Shown here piece after piece: positions 39,661-53,559 of a DNA stretch of 64,000 bases. The stretch is taken from the NCBI GenBank assembly GCA_947846985.1, contig CANTUZ010000004.1, positions 52,553,672 through 52,617,671 of the forward strand. Reading direction: 5' to 3'. The position numbers were made by a program, and so were the translations under genes. Position 1 is the first letter of the stretch. The number at the start of each line of letters is the position of its first letter. The notes beneath the pieces were generated by a model that ran no database searches, was not told the origin of the DNA, and was given only the letters and a program-made list of their open reading frames with translations. The DNA is from Fratercula arctica (Eukaryota > Chordata > Aves > Charadriiformes > Alcidae).

Positions 39661-42600
39661 TTCGATCAGATTTGATTGGAACTAATCAATGAGTCAGGAG
39701 GATTGTTGCTGAAAGAGAGACAGGCATTTCTGAGACAGCGCGTGGGTAACTTTACTTTCCTTATAAAAGCCAAGGTGGCGAAAAAGCTCAATGCTTTATG
39801 CACAACTTTAATAAAAAGCCAAGCTTTTGGAAGCTAGAAGAACCAGGCTGTCTGTATAGCATTTCTGAGCAAAAATTCAGGCATCGATCTGCTGGTGCTG
39901 CTGCTCTGTTCCTTGACCTTATTCTCCCTCTGCAAAAGTCATCTCTAGTAAAGGGCTTACAGGCCTTTGTGCTGCTGAGTTCTGCATGAGCTATGCTTCA
40001 AACACTGGACTCTTGTTTAGATTTGAAAAACATACGTTTCAGCAGGTCATTCACATATGGTGAAGAGGCATCAAAAAATCTATGCAGGCAGCGAATTAAT
40101 CACGTACTGAAGCATTTCTTGAGGAGATGCAGCCATTGCTTTCCTAACAAGTCAGACTCAATGCAAGTAAAGACGTGGACAAAATACATCTCCAGTCTCA
40201 CTTCTAATTCCAAGTTCTCCTCTGTTTTTACAATGAAAAAAAGTAAAAAACCCAACCAAGCCTGGAAGCAGAGCTGTACTGTAACTTCTCACATGGAAAG
40301 AAAAAGCAGTTGGCTGCGTTCAAAAGTTCTTTCACAGCTGACATATGGACTATAACTTTTTAAGTCAAATATGGATGCTAAAAAGTACACTTTGGGCAAA
40401 GCATTAAGACTTTGGTTTTAGTAGTGAAGGTATAAAAGGACTCTGTTACAGAGCAGAACCCTGATAAAGTGCAACTTGGGACATCTAGTTTGCTCCCACT
40501 TTAATACCCCTGAGATGCACTGTGAGGGGGGGCTTTGAGAAGCACCAGGACCCCAGTTCGTATGTAGGGTGCTGCCAAATTGCCGGGTGCAGGGATAGTA
40601 CAGGAGGGGATGCTGCAGTCAAGCAGGCAGGGATGAGGCCAGCGGGACCCTGCAGCCAGAGGCAGAGCCAGACTGGGAAAACCCTGGGTTTCAAGGCTTT
40701 CCTTGCACCCCTCACCGATGCTACCGAGTTACCCAACAGTCCTCCCAGTCACAGACAAACCCCACATTATGATGAATGTGCTTTAGAGCAACCTCACGCC
40801 ACCTGGATAACAAATCAGACAGCTTTCCAGCTATAGACTTTAACCCTCAGTAACAGGTCTCATATTTAGTCCTGAAAGTTCCTGATCTAGTACTTATTTG
40901 GCCAATGTCTCATCAGTCAGATCTACTAACCAAACTGTAAAAAAGCCCACTGGACTAAATTACATGTTAATGTAGAAATGGCCCAGGAGCTCTGGAGTCA
41001 GCCCTGGTGGTCACCATGAAAAAGAGATTTCAAATCCTACCCCAAGGAGAAGCGAGGTGCAATGCAGGTGGGGTGGAACAGAGATGCTCTTATGGGTGTT
41101 GAGGAAACACAGAAAGAGATGTGAAATAACTTGCAGGTTGAGTTTTAAAATAAAAAAAAAAAATCTACCCAAATAAATTAAGGAGATTTACTTATTGCTA
41201 TTTTATGGTTCATAACACAGTCCCAAGATTTAAAATTGAACCTTAACTTATAAAATCAGTCTGGAAACACACATTCAAAATGAGGTGTATTGAAGTCCTG
41301 ACAAATTCTCAGGAGTTTAACAGTCTGGAAAGCTTGCCTTGCTTCTGCAGTAGGACCTCTTTGTCATTTGTCTAGACTAGTTAATAAGATTCCTTTAAAA
41401 TACCTAAAACTAATTTTTAAATTAATAAGCACAAATAACTTCACGAAGCATTATAAATTCATTAAAGTATTAAATACAACTTCTCTACAGATTACGAAGC
41501 TATTAAAGTTCCCAATTGTGAATATTATTAAAAAATGTATACAAACTCTCATTTTCTATTTGGTTTTTGAAGAACAGATTTAAACTTTCCAATTAAATAA
41601 TCCTCATGCGATTTCTTGGGAGGAAAAAGAGAAGAGTCTCACAATACCTATTTTCAGATGAGGGAAAAGATAAGCTATTTTATATGCAAATATAACTGAG
41701 TTCATTTAATCGTTCCTGAGGGAAGCAGAAGATTTGTATGCAAACCTCTTGCCAACTGGTAGTGACTTCATACCTCCTAATTTTTTTCCTCTCAAAACAT
41801 TAGTTAATGACTGCACCTTCCTAATGGAAGAGAGTGCAGTCCTACAGGACACTGTACCGAACACCTCCGTTCCACAGAGAAGTCAGCAGAAGCCGAGGGT
41901 GGTGGGACTCAGCTGTGGAAGTTGCTCGCTGCTCCATTGTGGAAGTGCTGGACACCTCAGAAGTTCAGCAAAGCAAAAGCAAATTTCCCCCAAAGTAGTG
42001 CTGTAAGTAGTACTCCTTAGCCTATCACTAGAGAATTCATTTTAAACAGGCATGCAGTGACCAAAACGATCATGCCCATGTATCTATATGAAATATCCTT
42101 TGCTGATACTTAAGTTCCATGCTGTTCCCACGGCAAGCGGTAGAAACACGTAACTCACTGCCACAGCAAGACAAATAATCCATCATCAGGCAGCTTAAAT
42201 TTCAGCTCTACCTTGTACCATGTGGGAAAAATCTACAGGGTGTCTTGTAGGGGAAGGCATTTTAAAATTCCATTGTCACAAGCAGAAAAACCATGCCATC
42301 TATTTGCAAAGAGACCGGGCTCAAGCTAGCACAGCTGGGTTTTAGGCTGCATCACTAAGACCTTTCTCTGTGCTGTCTCATCCTGCTGAACATCTCGCTG
42401 AACTTTTCTCAGAGCAATGCATTCTTGTCTCTGCTTAGTTTATTTATCCACATTACAATCTAGATACAAATCCATATCTCCTCTAATTTAGCTAATCACT
42501 TCGCGCGGTCTAAACACTTCACCAACCCCTCGACAAGGCAGATTTACAGTATGCTCTTACATAGAACTTAACCATTAGTTTAGAAAAGGGAGACATCTAA

Positions 42601-43430
42601 GTAGTCCAGCATAGTCAAAGCTAGGGACACCCACTCAGCGTTTTGACCCATTTGCCACAGAGCTTTGCAGCTGTTTGCTGTGCCACATGCCTTCACGTCA
42701 GCAGATGTGCAGAGAGACAGCAAATGGTTGGGGTTTTTGCTCTTCTTTTCCTCCCGAATTTGCACCATGATTTCTAGATCTCAGCACAGAGAATTTAAGG
42801 AGCACAGTTGCTCTCCCCAGTCCTGGGGCTTTAATGACCTGTTTTTCTTCAGGTGCAAATTATGCTCTTCTGAAGAGGTGATTTCGTTGGCATTCAGCTG
42901 TTCACATGCCCACCCCAGGCACATCCAGGCCCTCGCCTGTTCCCATGCACCCTTCAGCCACCACTCACACTACGTTGTCTTGCAAGGCAGTGGGGTTCAG
43001 GTGTGACTCTCAGCCTGACGGAGTAATTCTAGCTCCAGGAAAGCCCTGATGTGTGTTTGGGGGTGTAGTGAATTTAACACTAGAGAAACCAAAGTAGTAG
43101 TCCAGCTGCCAGGCCCATCCATCCCTCCAACTGCTGACAATCATGCAAACATATACTTTTTGATCCCTTCTGGACTGAATGAAGTCTTAGTACCTGTACC
43201 AGGGTGTACAAAATGTTATTCAATACCTCGTGATAAACTCGAGATCTGTTTTAAAATAAACTTTTCCCTAAAGAGGCTACAAGAGAACAGCTAATTAGGA
43301 GACTACATTTTTCTTTTATATTGTTACCCATAGTAGCCTGAAAGAAGAGTGCTTTCTAAACATGTAAGAATTATACTGCAACTAATTAAGTATTTTCCAA
43401 ACAACAGATAACATCAAGCATCTCCCTTAA
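39661..43430. other. unique DNA, no supported gene
   Basis: Mixed AT-rich sequence with chance frames up to 120 codons (39993-40355) and no recognised family. The GC-richer segment near 40500-40740 has overlapping frames on both strands. No transposon ends seen. Confidence 0.5.
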
Positions 43431-43472
43431 ATTAAAAAAAAAAAACCAAAAAAAAAAAACAAAAAAAAAAAC
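43431..43472. repeat. A-rich tract with CC and C interruptions
   Basis: Three A runs of about ten or more bases separated by CC and C. Simple sequence, possibly an eroded poly(A) tail, but no source RNA is recognisable to its left. Confidence 0.8.
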
Positions 43473-45830
43473 TAAGATATCAATTGACAGGGGAGAGAGG
43501 GAACCCAGCTCCAGAAGTCAACACTCCCAACTCAGATCACTGCCATAAGCCAAGAGGAAAATGAAAGTTGTCAAGAGAGGCAAAATGTGCATCCTGGGAA
43601 AGCATCTTCTGAGCTCTTCCTACCCTCTGCAAACAAATCCTTGCTGAAAAAGGCTATTCGTTTCCCAACCCCAATTAACATCACATCTTTGGTTTTAGCT
43701 CTTTTCCCCTTCTCCCCCTTGCCCTGTTAGTGGTCAGGACAGTTCTCTAGATACAGGTTGTTTAATTATTATTTTGGCATTACCCTTAACAGCAGACTTA
43801 TACAAGTATAGCAGTGCTGTAAAGAAGCTAACAGCGGTGTATGCAAGTTCTGCCTAATTCCTTATCAAAAACCTTTTCTGAAGGACTTCATTGCAAGCTC
43901 TTCATGTTATTCCACAGCAGATTCTGTTTCATACTGAATTACCTTGTGCTGCATTTGCCTATAGGGAGGGTTCAAAAAATGGAAATATCATATTTCTGCA
44001 TGAGAAAATTTTCTTGAGCCTGGTCTAGCAAGACTGCTTGAGGTTGAAAGGCGTTCAGCAGGGATACTGCAGAGCTCCTCACTTCTGCCAGCATCCCTTC
44101 CACTGCTACATGGGGATGTCCAGCCAGCTCCAGCACTGACAACAGAAACACAACCTAAAACTAAAGCAGTTCTTTCCAAAGCACTATTTGAACTTTGCCA
44201 TAGGAATCATAGAGTCTATTTCCCTGTATGACTTATGACTTACATTCCATGATTGCACTTTTTCTACTCAGAAATAGAGCAGCAATAAATTGTTTAGGTG
44301 AATAGAGCCAGTATTTTTTGTTAATAGGTAAAGTTAAACTATTGAAAAACAGTATCTACCGTAGATGCTCTGCGTTCAATATCTAGCTCCAAATATAGCT
44401 GGAACATTAGCTGCACCTCTAGTCAAATCCAAGAACCGTATTATATTATTTATTGTTCAAAATGATATAAAGATATGATTCATTATTCAAAATTTTTTAG
44501 TCATTACAAAGTCTGCTACGTTAGATCCACAACAATTATCTCAAGCTCCTCTTTATGACTTCAAGAGCATCACATTGGTGTTGCCAGCCAAACTCAAAAA
44601 AGCATAGTACCCTATACAGTGGATTAAAGCCTTTGTCAACAAAAGCCATTATCACATCATTAAATGTGTTGCTGAATAAGAGATGTAAGTTGCTATTCAG
44701 CTGGAAGCGGGAGAAACAAAACACCTGCACGTCTGTCTTGGACTTCATCACTGATTTCAGGAATGATTTTTGCGTGGATTGTCAGTTTTGATATCTATAT
44801 GCAGAGGGTTTGGAAACTGGCTGAAGCCCTTAAATAAAGTTTAAAGTTCCCATGAATGGAACTGAGCATACAAGAAGTACTGATTTAATAAAGCAGTGGA
44901 AATTATATTAGTTAATTTTCAGCAAAACAGATTAAGGAACAAAAGTATAGCAATTAAGTAGGTAAAATTGAAAGAAAGAATTGAATCCTACAGCTAAGAA
45001 AAAACTGATGCATAATATCAGCCTTCTGCTTGAAGCCTCTTTCCGGACTCCTTGGCTTTCTTCTAAAATAGTAGCTGTCAGGACACCATCACTAGGAGGA
45101 AGTACTTGCTAATCAGACAATAATTATAACCCACTCGCATTCTAGAGTTGTCCATTTAAATGTGCCAGGTTACATTTCATTTTAATGCCTATATGCTAAC
45201 TCATAACAACAAATTCCTCAAAATGGCTCTGTATGTTTTTAGTTTTCCACAGGATTGGCAGTCTTTTGGCTCGGGCTGGTTAAAAACAATAAATACAACC
45301 TAAAAATCCCATGACCCAATTACTGACCCAAGGCAGAAAAAATCTTGAAGCTAACAAGGCTGAAAACTGACGATCTTACAGACCAACTCATGTAGTATTT
45401 TAACGACTATGAGAATGAGCTGTCACTAGGGCTAAATAGGAATTGCTTGTAAATTGTTTTAGAAGTCAATAAAACATTCATCAACTCAATAGATATGAGT
45501 TTTTCTAACCGTTCTTTCAGAGCCATCTCATAACAAAACACTACAAGTCTTGTAACTTAGCCTAAGCACTTTGATATTGCTAGATCAATATTAAATAAGT
45601 CCCTGTTAGTCTGAGCCCACTACATTTAAAAAGGTATTTTGTTCGAGCGATACCAAAGTAATCAGTGGATTTTATCATGGATTTCACTATAAGCAAGTGA
45701 AATGTATTTGATACTTCACTTATGTGCGGATTCAGTTTTTAGCAACTGCAAGCTCATTTCTGCCATTTGGTTGTACTCACTCAGATACTGACTTCCCCCA
45801 GTTTCCGGGTCATCACTGCTGAGACTGGAG
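43473..45830. other. unique DNA, no supported gene
   Basis: AT-rich sequence with only short frames of under 85 codons. No repeat family, RNA gene or exon-like segment stood out. Confidence 0.5.
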
Positions 45831-45839
45831 TGCAACCAG

Positions 45840-46265
45840 CAGGGATTTTGTCTAGAGTATTAGAGTCTCCGTAGGATATTTGGGAGCAGCAGGAGATGGG
45901 TCTGGAGACAAGGCTACAACATAGGTCTAAGGGTCATCCAGGAGACAGGGCCAAAAACTAGGACTCAAGACAGATACACCTACAGCATAACTCAGGTCAG
46001 AACCAGGCCTGACCTTAAATGAGGTTCCTGGGCCTATAGTCAGGGGGTGAGGAGAGGTCCCAGGGGAGGCTGGTCAGGGCCCTTAAGGCCCATTCATGCT
46101 CCCAGGGCACTAGCAGCGAGAAACCAAAGGATGAGGAGGCAGACTGGCTGCAGAGCTCAGGGGTTTACAGAGACTTTGATGTGGCTGGATAGTAAACCTA
46201 GGACAAAAAGTAAGTCACACTATGTGGAGATCCTAAGTGAGAAAGTAGGACTGGAAGCCAGATAG
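45840..46265. repeat. purine-rich degenerate repeat-like patch
   Basis: Short related words (GGTCTGGAGACAAGG, GGTCTAAGGGTCAT, CCAGGAGACAGGG, AGGTCAGAACCAGG) recur at irregular spacing, giving the look of an eroded minisatellite. Two nuclear-receptor-type half sites lie inverted at AGGTCAG (45994-46000) and CTGACCT (46009-46015). No unit length could be fixed by eye, and the family is unknown to me. A 72-codon frame at 46047-46265 is a by-product of the composition. Confidence 0.25.
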
Positions 46266-48235
46266 GGGAGATGCCAAAATCCATGAAAGAAAGAAGATGT
46301 GTTGTATTATAAATCAAAAGAAGAGTTTAAAAAAACCAACATTACAGCATAAAAATGAATGGAGTTTGATATGCAAACTGCCCTCAAGGGGGGAAGTAGG
46401 ACTAATAGTGCAGTGCAGAGGAAAAGCCGTAATACTCCATAGAAGCTCAAACAGGAGTAAGTCTGGGCTGTGAAACCATGCTCTCCCCCAAAGTCTGCAT
46501 GTTTCTTATCTCTCTTCTTTTTGTTGTTGGGAGTCTGATACAGTGTAATAGTCTCTCTCCCAGAGACAGCCCCCAGATAAACTACCTAATTGCTGTTCTC
46601 AGGTGACAGACAGGAGAGTAATAATTGCATAGACTGCACTTTCTGATGACCAAGATGAAGGTCAACTTCATATTTCCAAATTTTCACATTTTTTAAAGTT
46701 TTTTTTTTTTAGAACAAACAACACCCTCTATCAAAATAGAACAATGCAAAGTATTCAATGATTATGAAATTCCAAAACTTAAGTTGTTGTGCCACTTTTT
46801 CTGGTTATCTTTATTCCATGAGTTCAGGCTTTATGATACGTGGATAATTAACATGATGACATAAAACATCTTTTTACGCACATCGTGCTCCATCAAGCAC
46901 ACAGATGGGCCTTTTCTGCTGACGACTCTGTATTGCTCTGCTCCTTTGCTAGATCATAGAAGGTATATGGTGAAAAAGATGAGAGTAAAGTTATTCTTTT
47001 GACCAAAATGCAACTAAGGGAAAGCCAGGAAAGTAAACTTGTCCACTGCAGTAGTTTTCATATATGTGCTAAGTAAATCACACATATATTTGCCTTAAGT
47101 TTGCCTTTACATTTTGTGACTAAGCTCCTCCCTGTAAAATGGGAAATAAGGGGATGATATTATTGCATGAGATGTACAAGTAAATAATATTTTTCCAAGA
47201 TGCCTATTTTACTTCCCAATGCAGATTCAGTCATTAATAATGAGGAAAAATTGAAGCTTACTGACTGAGCGCTACCTGTCTTCTGCCTGGATTCAAGCAG
47301 GAGCCCAGGGGAAAAGCATCTTTATATATTATATGTGGCTAAAGCACATAAAAGAAAGCCTGTTCACCAAGACCTGAACTGACATTGCACAGGTAATTTT
47401 GTTCTCAGCATTTTCTGCTGCTGAGTGTTTGACACCACTATCTGCATAACGTTCCTTTCACCATTTCTTTGAGTGTATGATGTAGCTAAAGTTAATGTGC
47501 TCTTCTAGACACTTACAGCAGGATTAATGTAACTCCAACTGAGGCTGGTGAGCCTTTCGAATGTGCTTATTAAAGTTAACAAGATGGCTTATTTGAATAA
47601 AAGTTTTATGAACAAGGGAATGCTATTTAGACCTCACAATATATATCGGTTATCCTCTTCAAAATACTTTTAGAAATGTATCTAACTGTGGAACATTTCT
47701 AGAGTATCTTGCTGCTTCTGAGAACTTTTAGAATTTTTTAACATTTGTAAATGGAGTTTGGATTCAACAAACCTGCTCATTTTAAAAGGTCCAGTAAGAA
47801 ATATAAGTCTACAGGACTGAGAGCTAAATTTTACTTTTTGCCATGCAAAGACTTCCCATTGACTTCTGACGAGCCTGACTGGTCTGTCAAATTAATATGC
47901 ACTTCCTATGTAGGCTTCATTAATCTACACAGAATATATCGTCCATCAATATTAAAAGTACCTTAACAAGGAAAGAGGGCAGATGTTGAGAGGGCTTGTG
48001 TCTCATCAATTGCTGTGCAGCGGGTCAACATCAATAAATGATTATAGCAAGGAACAGATCATTTGTACAGTGAGGCTGTTCCTAAACCCATCAATTAAGG
48101 GGCTGAGAATGAAATGTCATTTTTATATTACTTATCCTTATCTCTACCTGGTTTAATTTTACTTTCCTCCCTCCATCTATTTTCCTCTGCTCTCCTCAGC
48201 AGTTGTAATTTCTGCTGGAAAATAATATCTGCAAG
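46266..48235. other. unique DNA, no supported gene
   Basis: AT-rich sequence with short frames only and no recognisable element. Confidence 0.5.
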
Positions 48236-48239
48236 TGAT

Positions 48240-48470
48240 TCAGCTTTTGTAATTCTCCCCTCTCTTTCTTTCCTCCCTTTTCCCTTTCCTTCACAATACT
48301 TTTTAACTTTCCGTTTCAATACTTTTCAGCTTTCCTTTTTGTTTGTTTTTTTCCCTCTCCTTTCCAGCTTCCTCCCTCCCATATGTATTTTTCCCTTCTC
48401 AAACTCAATTTCTGCTAAAATAACTACTTTACTCTCATAAAATACAGAATTTTTTTTTTTTTTTTTTTTT
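48240..48470. repeat. polypyrimidine tract ending in 21 T
   Basis: C/T-rich on the plus strand for about 230 bp (CTCCCCTCTC, TTTCCTCCC and similar words), ending in 21 consecutive T at 48450-48470. The 108-codon frame across it is a composition artefact rich in L, S, F and P. Confidence 0.75.
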
Positions 48471-51400
48471 AAACACCTAATTGATTTATAATTTCTGGTC
48501 TAGTTTTTAGGTTGTGGTAAATCAGAAAAAAAATTTATCATGTTGGAATTCTCTAAGTTTAAATTTTTTTCCTGGATCTATCCAGATTTGCCCATAAAAA
48601 AATGAACTAGATTTTAGTACAGATTTAACGTTCATTGGCCAGTGTTGCTCTTGGCTGAATATTTGCAGAAGGAAAAAGATTTTTCTCTTTGCATAGTGAC
48701 TAACTGTACAGATGACATTGTCTCAGCCTTGAGTATCCTGGAATGGAAATGTAACATGATAAACTTTGCATCAAAAGCAGTTTGTCTGTAGAAAGAGTTT
48801 TTGCAAATCCATAAACACTCACACAGGGGAGAGGAAAGTGGCAGCATGTTACGGACACCTGCTTGTTAATTCATCAGTCTTAATTAAGAGCAACCTCTTT
48901 AGTCCTGAGAGTTGTCATCAGAAGTGAAAGAAAAAAAGAACCCCATGCTTATTTATGCTTTTTCTTAGTAATTGCCCTGAAACTTCCACAGGGCAAAACT
49001 GGGCCTCCTGAAACCAAATGATAAAGGCACCTACCCAGGCAGGGGAAGAGCATGATTACTGCCTTGCTGGATTGAAAATACTTGAGATAACAAAAAGCGA
49101 GGGGAGGAGGGGAGGAAAGTAAGGTTTCTGAGGACAGGGTGCTGTTAATCATTCAATTTTTTAGTATTTTCATAATGAGGTTTTTTTCCTGCTATGCAAA
49201 TGGGGAACGTAAGGGCTGGGTTCCCTAGCAAGCCAGCAACGAAGTCATCCAACAAATAATACATTTGAAAAACAAGCATTTTTCACTGTGTTTATTTCAC
49301 TTTATTTCTGGCACAAAGGAGAATTGATTGGGTGTACATATGTATTTACATATGTATCTATACCTGAAAAACATATTCCAAAGACCTTCAACTCTCATCA
49401 GCCTACAGCAGCAAACTACAGTACCACTGTGTGTGTACGTATGTGCGAGGCGAAGTATTGTTGTGCTGGTGGTGTATTAGAAGACATGGCACGTGTTCTT
49501 CAACTTAGACAATACAAAAATCTTCCACAGCTAAATATTACTTAAATTAAAATAGTACATTTTCATTTTTAGTTGATGCTACCAAAGTTAGGCTCTAACG
49601 ATGCTACTTGATGAGATCCATTTTAAGTAAAGCTTTTTGTATATCCCATTTCTCTGCAAAATGAATTGTACTGAGCTAGGTGACAACTCAGTCTCCCTGC
49701 TTTCTACACCCACTGTCACCACAGACGGATGGGTGACAGGATCTCTCCAGAGCAGATCATGTCCTCCCTTATGGGGTAGCTGTTGTAGCCACTCTGATCT
49801 GAGCGGGCAGCCAGTGTCTGGGACCTTCCTGGGTTGTTTCTGCCACAAAATGATACTGATTACTCATGGCTCGTATCTTTGATGTAATCTTATTTGTTTA
49901 CAAAGCATGCATGTGTGTGTGTGGTGTGCTTCAGGTTCCCTGAAGACAAGAGAAAAACACAAGGTTTCCTCCCTCACAGTTTTCTTCTGATCCTTCTGAG
50001 GGCAAGGAGATGCAGGAAGGAAGCACAGGAGAAGGAGGAGGGAAAGTCTTTTGGTCTTGCTTTGGGCAAACTTCATCAGCAAAATAGCAACCTACGGCCA
50101 CTCAGAACCTGCTGCAACACTCCACTCAGCCCCCCACAGTAGTTTGGACTTCTGCTGTGACAGTAGCAAATGGCCAGACTGCACAAACTCACTCATTGCT
50201 CCATATAAGCTCTGATTTGTTCCCCTTAACCTTTTGCAAATAACAGGTACGACGTGAGAGCTTAAAATCCAAGGCAGACGGGGCATTTCCCTACCCTGCA
50301 TCATTTCCTGTGTGTGATGAAATGTGGCCAGCTGAGTGTGTCCCAATGGGCATCACTTCTTTGATGAAGAAATCATTAAAATGTGGCAATTTGTGGGAGT
50401 CTAGGCTAGAATAAGCTCTCACATGGAGCGTTAGTGCAAGGCACGCAGTTGAAAAAATTGTTCTCCACACTTGTAGCTAAAGTGGAGGAAAAAGCCCTTG
50501 AAAAGATTGTGTAATCATTTAAGTTGCTCCTTCATGGATCTTGAATGTAGGGCACTTAAAACTCTGTGAAAACAAGGAGTGTTGTGATCTTTTAGCCAAT
50601 ACTCTAGTGCTGATATGTAAAATGCTTCCAAGGTACCCGAGTTCTCCTTTCAGTTGACCTTTTAGGAAATATTTTTGAACAAATATTCTATCTAATATTA
50701 CGTGCTTATCACTTCTATGCTAGACTACAGAGGGATTATACACTTGTTACTTTAGTTTCTCTTCACAGAGTTCTGCAATGTTTCATAAATCCAGATGATT
50801 GGTACAGGTTTCAGGGAAGATGTAATTTGCCAGAGGGAATACATCCTGGCCATTACCTCTGTTCTTAGAGGAGATGGCAGACTTCCGAGATGCAGCAAAC
50901 ACAAATGATGTTTGACAGGCTGTTTTAGGGCTGTGTGGGATGATCTATCTCCTCAGGTTCTTGTAAATTGCTCTAGGTCAAGATCAGGCTAAAATCTTCA
51001 AATTTGTCTAAAGCAGCTTTAAAGCCACTGAGTTTCTACCTTTCCAAAAGTGGCTTAGATAGAGGCTTAAGCTGTTGAGTCTTGTAATCGCCTTTGAAAT
51101 GTTTTTCTAGTCTATCTTCCACAATGAATAGAAAACTCTTTATTTACCAAAAAGTTAAAAAGTGCCACAAAGCATTGCTGAAATGTTGTCTGTGAGGAGT
51201 AAGACTTGGAACTGACTTGCTAAACTGAGAAGATTGGCAGGGACAGTAATGGGTAAATGCTCCGACCTCCATAATATAAGTCATTATGTTTGAGACTAAG
51301 GAGGAAAAAGGCTCTTGTCTTAGGAAAGAAACAGTGAACACTTGAATTATTTTTCCTTCTTCCAGAATCCATGCCAAACACAGGAATTTCCTCATGAAAT

Positions 51401-52004
51401 TCCATCACAGCAGATTAGGTTTTTATATTAAATGTTTTTGCCTGGGCTTCAAACGAAACCTCATGCCTCTTGCCCTTATTTAATACGGTGGCCATCAAGG
51501 ATTAATTTAAAAAAGGAAATTTTCAGTCAACTTCTTACCTTCCTTTTGTGATACAAGGCTGTATGTGGGTGGAAGGACAAAGATATAATACATGAAAACA
51601 TGGCTGGTTTGTTTTCAGTTTTCTGTTGTATGGCAGCTCCCACATACGGGCATCACGCTTTCCATCGGTGTCACAGAAACGCCATGAAGATCCTACATGG
51701 ATGGTGATTTCTGCATGAGAGTGAAGGTAAAAAAATCAAGTTAGTGATACATTTAGACACCCACTGCAGTAACTTGCAGCAGCAGAAGCCCCGAGTCGCA
51801 GGTAAGTCAGGTGGCTCTGCCTTGGCAGCCAGTCCCCACTTCATACTGCAGTTAAGCTGTGCTGGCTTCCAGAAGGTTATCACTTCTGATCAGTTATTTC
51901 CATTGGTGCAATGGCCATGTTTCAGGCTTTTCCCAAAAATCATGGAAACACGCCCAGAAAAAGTCTTCTACATGTGAAGTTTTGAAAAAAGATGGTTAGA
52001 TTTC
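48471..52004. other. unique DNA, no supported gene
   Basis: No recognisable gene. It has a short TG run near 49908-49924. Frames of up to 86 codons overlap on both strands around 49590-50350, with no family resemblance. Confidence 0.5.
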
Positions 52005-52040
52005 AAAAAAAAAAAAAAAAAAAGGAGAGAGAGAGAGAAG
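52005..52040. repeat. poly(A) followed by (GA)n microsatellite
   Basis: Nineteen A at 52005-52023 run straight into about seven GA units to 52040. A plain compound microsatellite. Confidence 0.9.
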
Positions 52041-52590
52041 TAACACAAGTAACACTGAGGAATCTGGGAGATGTCTTTCTAACTGGGCTTTACTAACAGT
52101 AGTTTCCTGCTGTGGTTATTTGCATACACTTACTGAGCACAGCAGAGCTATTTTCCTTGCTCTGGTTTTGTCTTATAAAACTCCAAAGTATACAACTGTC
52201 ACTCGTGTTTGCTTGGGATGAAATGCGTGTGTGATGTAATTTAACTATAGGCAAGCTGGTTTTAATTAATCCTTATGATTTATCTTTAATAGGCAGGTTT
52301 AGGGTAAGCATTTATTTTTCGTAACAACTTTCAGTTTTTCTTTTACACCTTTCCTTTTCCACTGTAGCAGTAATTGCTGGTGTGCTCTTTGCCTGTCATA
52401 CAACCATGCAGCTCCACAGAGGGACGGGGACCGCTCTGTTCAAAAAAAGTCAATGTATTTGGGAGACTCAGCAAATTAACTAGAAGCGTGTTTTTCCAAG
52501 GCTGATTTATGCCAACAGGGAGATCCTCATGCTGCTGTCAGCACAGATACTTTGTTTGGCAGGGGCTAAAAATCTGGTCCCAAGCACGTG
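52041..52590. other. unique DNA left of the inverted-repeat block
   Basis: About 550 bp with no recognisable gene or element. It leads into the left arm of the inverted pair, and no similarity to the right-hand flank of the pair continues outward from 52591. Confidence 0.5.
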
Positions 52591-52654
52591 TGAAGGACTC
52601 GCTTTGATTTATGGACATCAACCGTGACACTTGATAATAATTTCATTGATAGGG
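52591..52654 (+). repeat. left arm of 64-bp inverted repeat
   Basis: This arm starts TGAAGGACTCGCTTTG and ends ATTGATAGGG. Its reverse complement is present at 53560-53623 with five mismatches in 64 bp and no gaps. Similarity stops sharply at both edges. The arm includes CTTTGATTTATGG, which contains TCF/LEF-like and CDX/HOX-like words. That is a motif observation only. Confidence 0.88.
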
Positions 52655-53559
52655 CTGAGATGAACTGTGCCGATCCTTGTGCTGATGCAATTATCACCAC
52701 TGTGCCTGCAGAAGGTTTTGCCTCTGTCTCCTCCTCTTTACAGACTAGCGATCCTACAAGGCGCTGTTTCTCTCTGCTTTTGTTGAAGGTTATCCATGCT
52801 GATGTGGCAAGCTGGATTTGTGTCTGGGTGTTGGTACCTGTGGGAGCTGTGATGCCACGGGCTTGGTGGCAGCCAAAGCGCAGCGGCACTGGCCTTGCTG
52901 CAGCCTTGCTGTCTGCATGGGAGCCGCGGGGCTCACCCAGTTTGTCCATCTCAGCCCATGCTGCCGTCTCACATCCTGCTGGCACCCAGGCTGAAAGCAC
53001 CTCCAAGCCTGGCTTTGCCTCGGCATACCAAGAGCGTGCTTTCCCCCTCCCCCCGCCCCCGCAGCACGGCACGTCAAGGAGGTAGGAGTTACTCTGAGTA
53101 GTGTTTCCCTGCCAGCAGTCTCTTATCATGCTATATTGATCTGGCTTTCTTCTTACATAAGGCAGCGGGAAAAACCCCTCCCCATGCCGCCGCTCCTGCT
53201 CAATTTACAATTTCCAAATACTTGGTCCGTCTGACTAGCCCTCCTTCTGTGTTTGTAGGTTAGGCACACCCTCTGGGTCAGCTTTGCATCTGCAGCTGAA
53301 AATGTAGGTCAGCTGGCTGCCGTGCAGCGCCTTCCTCATCCTTTAAAGCACAGGTCCTCACACGCAACTTCACACTACATTGTATTTGCCCATCTTTTAA
53401 AAAAAGGTCGTTTTGCTAGAGTAGCAAGTGGTTCAGCTTCTCATGACATTATCAGTCCTACCGGCATGGCAGCAAAAATTTTTCAGTCTAGGTATTGCAC
53501 ACTCTTAATGAGGGAGTTTCACTTGAAGCTTTTCCTGCCAGGTTTTTGGTAAGGAGACA
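52655..53559. other. GC-rich spacer between the inverted arms
   Basis: The 905-bp interval between the arms is GC-rich in its middle (52800-53080), with runs of C and several CpG. It stays open on both strands, 187 codons on minus (52566-53129) and 153 on plus (52624-53085), with no recognisable transposase, DDE triad, zinc ribbon or other domain. The long open frames follow from the base composition. If the arms are transposon ends, the interval is a non-autonomous filler. Confidence 0.45.

Noticed and set aside
48114..48440. Hydrophobic 108-codon frame resembling a membrane protein
   Set aside because: It is the translation of a polypyrimidine tract, so the L/F/S/P richness is automatic.
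52566..53129. 187-codon minus frame and 153-codon plus frame over the same DNA
   Set aside because: Both strands are open because the spacer is GC-rich. Neither shows a transposase or other family motif, and the minus frame crosses into an arm of the inverted repeat.
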